Shown one piece after another: positions 59,462 through 64,000 of a stretch of DNA of 64,000 nucleotides. Every line of letters starts with the position of its first letter. Positions within the stretch are counted from its first letter, which is position 1. The position numbers were made by a program, and so were the translations under genes. Source of the DNA: AWTP1-13 sp963797005 (GTDB taxonomy: Bacteria > Pseudomonadota > Alphaproteobacteria > Rhizobiales > Hyphomicrobiaceae). Below the pieces are notes generated by a model. The model made no database searches. It saw only the letters and a list, made by a program, of their open reading frames with translations, and was not told the DNA's origin. The stretch covers positions 77,679 through 141,678 of the forward strand of contig CAWCOF010000010.1 of NCBI GenBank assembly GCA_963797005.1, written 5' to 3'.

Positions 59462-60163
59462 ATGAGAACGGTTCTGAGCTGGAGCACGGGCAAGGACTCG
59501 GCCTGGGCGCTGCATGCCCTGCGCCGGCGGCCGGACGTGACCGTGGTGGGCCTGATGACGACCATCAACGAGGCCTTCGACCGCGTCGCCATGCACGGCG
59601 TGCGGCGCGAACTGCTGGAGGCGCAGGCGGCGGCTTCCGGCCTGCCGCTCAACGTCCTGCCGATCCCCAACCCCTGCCCGAACGAGGTCTACGAGGCCAT
59701 CATGGGGGCCTTCGTTGCTGGGCAGCAGAGGGCGGGCGTGGAGGCTTTCGCCTTCGGCGACCTGTTTCTGGAGGACATCCGCCGCTATCGCGAAGAGAGG
59801 CTTGCGGGGACGGGGATTGCGCCGCTGTTTCCGCTGTGGGGCCTGGAGACGGGGCGGCTGGCGCGCGACATGATCGCCGGTGGCCTCGAGGCGTACGTGA
59901 CGTGCGTCGATCCCAAGAAGCTGCCGGCGCGGTTTGCCGGGCGGCGCTTCGATCTTGAATTCTTGAGCGAGCTGCCGGCGGGCGTCGACCCGTGCGCGGA
60001 GAACGGCGAGTTCCACACCTTTGCCTGTGCGGGGCCGATGTTCGCGCGGCGCATCGATGTGGAGGTGGGGGAGACCGTGACGCGCGACGGCTTTGTATTT
60101 TGTGATCTTATTCCCTCTCCCCGCCGCGCTCCTTCAGCGCGAACGGGGAGAGGGTTAGGGTGA
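59462..60163 (+). CDS. ATP-pyrophosphatase-fold protein (diphthine-ammonia ligase-like)
   Basis: A 233-residue protein with the PP-loop SWSTGKDSAWALHALR and GLMTTINEAFDRVAMHGVRRELLEAQA, followed by PNPCPNEVYEAI and FGDLFLEDIRRYREERLAGTGI. The family amidates or adenylates substrates, as in diphthamide synthesis, but bacterial members have no known target. The natural end should be near FVFCDLIP; the last ~15 residues (SPRRAPSARTGRGLG) and the stop come from the repeat at 60113-60286. ATG 59462 is the start. Confidence 0.85.
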   Translation: MRTVLSWSTGKDSAWALHALRRRPDVTVVGLMTTINEAFDRVAMHGVRRELLEAQAAASGLPLNVLPIPNPCPNEVYEAIMGAFVAGQQRAGVEAFAFGDLFLEDIRRYREERLAGTGIAPLFPLWGLETGRLARDMIAGGLEAYVTCVDPKKLPARFAGRRFDLEFLSELPAGVDPCAENGEFHTFACAGPMFARRIDVEVGETVTRDGFVFCDLIPSPRRAPSARTGRGLG

Positions 60164-60286
60164 GGGGCAGCCACATGCGCCGGAGCAAGCCTCTGCCCCT
60201 CACCCCGACCCTCTCCCCGCAGGCCCTCGGGCCGGATGCGGAAAGGGAGGGCGTTGGGAGAGCCCGAGGGCAAGCGGGGAGAGGGA
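60113..60286. repeat. Composite CTCTCCCC repeat element (copy 3) straddling a gene junction
   Basis: CCCTCTCCCCGCC...CGGGGAGAGGG hairpin, core GGGTGAGGGGCAG, GCCGGAGCAAG, CTGCCCCTCACCCC, then CTCTCCCCGC...GCGGGGAGAGGGAGG with long loop. The core contains GTGA at 60160-60163, which is both the stop of the upstream gene and a GTG start for the downstream one. Confidence 0.88.
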
Positions 60287-61194
60287 GGCGCACCGTCAGC
60301 CTGATTGCCAGTGCGACGGAGATCGTGTGTGCGCTGGGGCGGCGTGACTGGCTGGTGGGACGCAGCCACGAGTGTGATTTTCCGCCCGACGTGGGGGCGC
60401 TGCCGGCGCTCACGGCGCCGAAGTTCGAGGCCGCTGGCACGAGCGCCGACATCGACGCGCGCGTGCAACAGATCGTGCGCGACGGGCTGTCGGTCTATCG
60501 CGTCGACGGCGCGGCACTGAAAGCGCTGGAGCCGGACGTGATCGTCACGCAGGACCATTGCCAAGTGTGCGCCGTCTCGTTGAGCGACGTGGAGGCGGCG
60601 ACCTGCACCTGGACGGGTCGGCCGGTCGAGATCCTGTCGCTGAAGCCCAACTCGCTGGCCGATGTGTACGCCGACATCCGCCGAGTTGCGGCGGGGCTCG
60701 GTGTCGAGGCGGCGGGCGAGGCCCTCGTGCGTGATATGCAAGCGCGCCTCGCTGCGGTGAGCGCGCGCGTTGCCGGCCGGCCGCGGCCGCGCATCGCCTT
60801 GATCGAGTGGGTCGAGCCGCTGATGGCGGGCGGCAACTGGATGCCGGAGCTGATCGAGGCTGCCGGCGGCGACAACCTGTTCGGCGAGGCCGGCAAGCAT
60901 TCGGGCTGGATGCAATGGGAGGAGATCGTTGCCGCCAACCCGGAGGTGATTGTCGTGGCGCCCTGCGGCTACGACCTGAAGCGCTGTCTCGAGGAGCGCG
61001 CGCTGCTCGAAGCCAAACCGGGCTGGAAGGACATCGCCGCGGTGCGTGAGGGGCGCGTCTACTTTGCCGACGGCAATGCCTACTTCAACCGGCCGGGGCC
61101 GCGGCTCGCCGACACGGCCGAGATGCTGAGCGAGATGCTGCATCCCGAGGTCGCGCTCAATGGCGCCGATCGCACGGGCTGGCTCGCCGGATAG
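60160..61194 (+). CDS. BtuF-like cobalamin-binding (helical-backbone) protein, start displaced by a repeat
   Basis: A 344-codon frame. Conserved sequence begins only at TVSLIASATEIVCALG (about residue 45), then LVGRSHECDFP, EPDVIVTQDHCQVCAVS, IALIEWVEPLMAGGNWMPELIEAAGG, and FADGNAYFNRPGPRLADT. This matches BtuF-type vitamin B12-binding proteins, which are usually ~300 residues; there is no signal peptide, so it would stay in the cytoplasm. The first ~43 codons come from the repeat at 60113-60286. The in-frame starts are GTG 60160 and ATG 60175; the native start is not recognisable. Confidence 0.78.
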   Translation: MRGSHMRRSKPLPLTPTLSPQALGPDAEREGVGRARGQAGRGRRTVSLIASATEIVCALGRRDWLVGRSHECDFPPDVGALPALTAPKFEAAGTSADIDARVQQIVRDGLSVYRVDGAALKALEPDVIVTQDHCQVCAVSLSDVEAATCTWTGRPVEILSLKPNSLADVYADIRRVAAGLGVEAAGEALVRDMQARLAAVSARVAGRPRPRIALIEWVEPLMAGGNWMPELIEAAGGDNLFGEAGKHSGWMQWEEIVAANPEVIVVAPCGYDLKRCLEERALLEAKPGWKDIAAVREGRVYFADGNAYFNRPGPRLADTAEMLSEMLHPEVALNGADRTGWLAG

Positions 61195-61206
61195 CGGGAG
61201 CTGAAA

Positions 61207-61965
61207 TCAAGACTGGCGCGGGGGCACCAGGCCGCCGAGGCGGCCGCGGGTCCGGAACGCGCGCTGCACTTCGTCGGGGTCGTAGACCTTGTCGACCCAT
61301 TCCAGGAACGGCATGGGCGTGCGCTTGTTGTCGGCGATGTAGCGCTCGAAGACGTAGTCGAGGACGCCGGTGTGGGTCTGGCGGAAATGGCCGTAGCGCA
61401 CGGAAAGCTGCCGCCTGGCCTCTTCGAGGGGCACGCCTTCCTTCAGGTGCCGATAGAGCACGCTCATCAGCCCGACGCGATCGGAGCCGGACTTGCAGTG
61501 CATCAGCACAGGATACGCGACGCGATCGAACAGCTCGACGGCGCCCCTGATCTGCTCACGCTTGGGCGCCGCGCGCGAGCGCAGCATGAAATCGACGAGC
61601 TCGATGCCATGCTTCTTGCACGCGGCCTGCTCGAGCCAGTAGCTGCCGCACAGCCGCTCGCCGCGCAGGTTGACGATGGTGCGCACACCCAGGCCGGCCA
61701 TCGCCCGGATGTCGTGCGGGGCCGGCTGCGCGGAGCGCCAGGCGCGGTCACCGAGCCGGTGCCGGTTGAGGTAGGCCAGGCGGAAGATGCCGTGGTCGAT
61801 CAGCAGCATGTCGAGGTAGGAGCCGATCGGGCCCAGCAGGCGGCGCGCCCACATCGGTGAACGGTCGATCAGAGGCTGGCGCCAGCCGACGGTCACGCGC
61901 TTGAGCTTCCAGATGCGTTGCCACGTCGGCTTCTTGGAGACCGTACCCGGGCCCGGATAAGTCAC
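61207..61965 (-). CDS. Tyrosine/dual-specificity phosphatase-family protein
   Basis: A 252-residue protein with the CX5R loop HCKSGSDRVGLMSVLYRHL (Cys nucleophile, Arg for phosphate) and an upstream general-acid region (GVRTIVNLRGERLCGSYW). The N-terminal part (WARRLLGPIGSYLDMLLIDHGIFRLAYLNRHRL) may be amphipathic. Substrates could be phosphotyrosine, phospholipid or lipid-A-linked phosphate; related genes often sit near lipopolysaccharide genes. GTG 61965 is preferred because GGGGGAG stands just before it; an ATG at 62037 is an alternative. Confidence 0.78.
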   Translation of the reverse strand: MTYPGPGTVSKKPTWQRIWKLKRVTVGWRQPLIDRSPMWARRLLGPIGSYLDMLLIDHGIFRLAYLNRHRLGDRAWRSAQPAPHDIRAMAGLGVRTIVNLRGERLCGSYWLEQAACKKHGIELVDFMLRSRAAPKREQIRGAVELFDRVAYPVLMHCKSGSDRVGLMSVLYRHLKEGVPLEEARRQLSVRYGHFRQTHTGVLDYVFERYIADNKRTPMPFLEWVDKVYDPDEVQRAFRTRGRLGGLVPPRQS

Positions 61966-62063
61966 GCAGGCTCCCCCAGCGCGATGGTTTAACTCGCCCC
62001 AGAACAGAAAATCGCTGATGACATGGGCGGTTGACAAATAGGGGACATGGCGGCGGCGGTCAA

Positions 62064-62841
62064 TCAGCTTTCAGGCCCTTGATCGGCAAGGCTTTTTGCG
62101 AACGCCACGATCGCCTCCAGGACGGCCGTTTCCTGGTCCCGCTGCGGCGCGTGGCCGCAATCGGCAAGCACCAGCCGCGATGCGGGGCCTTGCGCGCGGG
62201 CCTCGATGCGGTCGAGTTGCGCCAGCGTGCCGTATTCGTCGTCGCGGCCCTGGATCAGCAGCATCGGCTGGGTGACTCGGGCGACGACGTCGTCGATGGA
62301 CCACTCCAGGAACGCTGGCCTCAGCCAGGTGTCCGCCCAGCCCAGGAAGGCGTCGTCGACATGGGCGTGGTGCCTGGCGAGCCGGGTTCTCAGATCGGTC
62401 GTGCGGTAGCTCTCGCGGATGCGCGCGATGCTCGCCACGCAGATCGGCTCGACGAAGATGTGCGGCGCCAGGAGCGCGAGGCCGGCGACGGCGCGGTCCG
62501 ACGCCCCGGCATGGATGAGGGCGATGGAGGCGCCGTCGGAGTGGCCGATCAGCAGCGGGCGGGCGATGCCGAGCGGGTCGAGCAGGGCGGGAAGGAACTC
62601 GAGCGCCTCCTCGTGCATGAACTGGGACGTGCGGGGCCCGCGCAGCCCATCCGATTGCCCGTAGCCGAAGCGGGAATAGACGAGTGCGCGGCGCCGAGCG
62701 CGCCGCCACCTTGTCGGGGAAATCGCGCCACAGGCCGGCGGAGCCCAGGCCCTCGTGCAGAAAGACGAGCGTCGGCCGCAGCGGATCGCCCGGGATCACG
62801 CGATATTCGATGTTGCGGCCGGCAACGGTGGCGAAGGACAT
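62064..62841 (-). pseudogene. Alpha/beta hydrolase, 1-base insertion
   Basis: Corrected, this is a 258-residue hydrolase. The first part reads MSFATVAGRNIEYRVI and LVFLHEGLGSAGLWRDFPDKVA; then the frame changes and the rest reads MHEEALEFLPALLD, LLIGHSDGASIALIHAGA (nucleophile elbow GHSDG), MLLIQGRDDEYG and the catalytic His in LADCGHAPQRDQ. The extra base is in CGCGCTCGGCGCC near 62690-62700; removing one base gives YSRFGYGQSDG between the pieces. The catalytic triad residues are all present after the break. Confidence 0.78.
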
Positions 62842-63222
62842 GAACGGCGGCGGCTCCGACCTGCGGGACACGAAAGCGGTGTAGGCGGTCTGCGCGCCGA
62901 CGTACAGCCGTGCGGGCGTACAGCTCACGCCCGTTGCCGGACCCAACGCGAGTAATGCGCCGTCAGAGCCCGCCTCATAGGGTTCGATCCCCTGGTGGCT
63001 CCGGCCATGTGGCCGATGTTGCGGCGCAACCGGCGATCCTGCAATGGCGGTCGACAACAGCGCCGGTCGCCCATGACCGGATCGGCGCCTTGGATCGGCC
63101 ATCGCAAAAGTCCCACGGCCTTCCGGGAAACCGCTAGGATGGTTCGTCCGCCGGGGCCTATTCGAAGAAGAGCACGCCGCGGACAGATATACGCCAAAGC
63201 CTTTTTCAGGGAGGAATTCAAC
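62842..63222. other. Gene-free stretch (381 bp)
   Basis: It lies between the divergent hydrolase and DUF1080-like genes. A GGTTCGATCCCC motif near 62980 resembles a T-loop, but no tRNA fold can be built around it. No other gene, repeat or terminator is seen; both promoters must lie here. Confidence 0.5.
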
Positions 63223-63830
63223 ATGCAACGCGCGTCACTGCTCGGCCTCGCCGCGGGGCTCGCTCTCTTCGCATTCGCCGGCACTCACCTGGCACCGGAG
63301 GCAAGGGGCCAGACGGGGGAAGGCTGGATCACGCTGCTGGACAGCAAGACCATGGGGGACTGGGATCGCGTCGGCGAGAGCAACTGGCGGCTCGAGGACG
63401 AGACCGTCGTCGCTGACAAGAGAACGAGCAAGAATCCCGCTTTCCTCATCAGCAAGAATTCTTACAAGAACTTCATGCTGCATATCGAGTTCTGGGCGAG
63501 CGACGACGCCAACAGGGCATATATCTGCGCTACAGCGACCGCAACAAGCTCACCGACAGAACCTGCTACGAAGCGAACATCTTCGACCAGCGAAGGATCA
63601 CCTACGGCACCGGGGCGATAGTCCACTATATCGAGGTGCACCCGATGCCGAAGGCCGGCGGCAAGTGGAACACTTTCGAGATCACCGCCAAGGGACGCGA
63701 CATCACCGTGGTGCTGAACGGCCAGAAGACAGCGGAGCTGCACAATAACATGTGGACCGAGGGGCCGATCGGGCTGCAGCACGCCGTGGGCGTGATCAAG
63801 TTTCGCAAGGTTGGGATCAAGCCGCTGTAA
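63223..63830 (+). pseudogene. DUF1080 (3-keto-disaccharide hydrolase-like) protein, 1-base deletion
   Basis: Corrected, this is a 202-residue exported protein. A signal peptide (RASLLGLAAGLALFAFAG) is followed by the jellyroll domain: GWITLLDSKTMGDWDRVGESNW, then FLISKNSYKNFMLHIEFWASDDAN, and, after the break, IFDQRRITYGTGAIVHY, NTFEITAKGRDITVVLNGQKTAEL and GPIGLQHAVGVIKFRKV. At about 63514 one base is missing (AACAGGGCATAT for AACAGCGGCATAT); restoring it gives NSGIYLRYSD, the family's strand. The family includes 3-keto-glucoside hydrolases. ATG 63223 follows AGGGAGGA. Confidence 0.8.
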
Positions 63831-64000
63831 CGGGGCGAACGGCTAAGGTTCGGTGCATCATCCGATCGGGGGGCTGGTGTGGCAACATCGGCACGCCCTG
63901 AAGGGCCCTCACGGCACTCCCGCGGCGCGGTCGCGCGCGTCATCTTGCGACCCATTTCGCGGGCAAGCATATTGGAAGCCGGAAAGGGTTGGTTGCAGTT

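Noticed and set aside
62975..62992. GGTTCGATCCCC T-loop-like sequence, possible tRNA
   Set aside because: No matching acceptor, D or anticodon stems at the right distance on either strand.
1..64000. CRISPR arrays, prophage, integrative element or biosynthetic gene cluster
   Set aside because: No regularly spaced repeats, phage structural genes, conjugation genes or megasynthases are present.

Overview
This is a 64 kb stretch of GC-rich bacterial chromosome, most likely from an alphaproteobacterium of the order Hyphomicrobiales (Rhizobiales). That placement is an inference from gene content: a phasin, two YdcH-type miniproteins, DUF2277, DUF2783 and DUF2852 proteins, a MEDS-domain histidine kinase with a FixJ-type partner, a 4-hydroxybenzoyl-CoA-reductase-like molybdoenzyme, and GTCATCCCGG-type palindromic repeats. 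There are no rRNA genes, convincing tRNA genes, CRISPR arrays, prophages or intact insertion sequences. One perfect 16-bp parS site (6287-6302), inside a coding sequence, suggests that the window lies in the origin-proximal part of a chromosome.

Layout. 0-4.4 kb: the end of an FAH-family gene; a HigBA-like toxin-antitoxin pair flanked by a 40-bp direct repeat of that gene's end; a degenerate metallo-beta-lactamase-fold protein; a ParD antitoxin whose ParE toxin is cut down to about 20 codons; a frameshifted MFS transporter. 4.7-9 kb: aromatic and one-carbon metabolism (FAD monooxygenase with DUF2783 partner, MetE-like methyltransferase, 2-keto-4-pentenoate hydratase-like enzyme). 9-15.7 kb: two-component system, GntR regulator, MaoC hydratase, small proteins, a DMT transporter and a phasin. 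16-19.7 kb: a molybdenum/tungsten block (molbindin, three substrate-binding proteins, CoxG). 20-25.3 kb: Crp/Fnr regulator, pgi, mutL, DUF1028. 25.4-33.5 kb: broken Uma2, gamma-glutamyltransferase, rfbD-rfbB, and an ATP-grasp / zinc-peptidase / ureohydrolase cluster. 33.6-37.1 kb: a four-PAS GGDEF-EAL protein. 37.6-42.6 kb: TcuA-like flavoprotein, NDH-2-like dehydrogenase and two 2-hydroxyacid dehydrogenases of opposite structural class. 42.8-49.8 kb: membrane-anchored lyase-like protein, GlcD-like oxidase, M48 protease with LemA, XerC, TraB/GumN protein. 50-55.7 kb: SDR, a three-part molybdenum hydroxylase of the 4-hydroxybenzoyl-CoA reductase type, class II aldolase. 56-64 kb: enoyl-CoA hydratase, two acyl-CoA dehydrogenases, ATP-pyrophosphatase, BtuF-like protein, phosphatase, broken hydrolase and a broken DUF1080 protein.

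Two themes run across the window. First, palindromic repeat families sit at many gene junctions and have entered coding sequence. They fuse the two molybdoenzyme subunits in frame, add about 49 residues to an acyl-CoA dehydrogenase, create a GTGA stop/start junction at 60.16 kb, supply a stop codon at 6441 and a ribosome-binding site at 46.75 kb. Second, eight genes carry single-base frameshifts (nine indels), each of which restores a full-length protein when corrected. These are either recent decay or errors in the assembly, and only read data can tell.

Functionally, the molybdenum/tungsten block, CoxG and the molybdoenzyme form one theme. The CoA-dependent enzymes (MaoC, enoyl-CoA hydratase, two acyl-CoA dehydrogenases) and the aromatic ring enzymes form another, consistent with a soil heterotroph that degrades aromatic and carboxylic acids.
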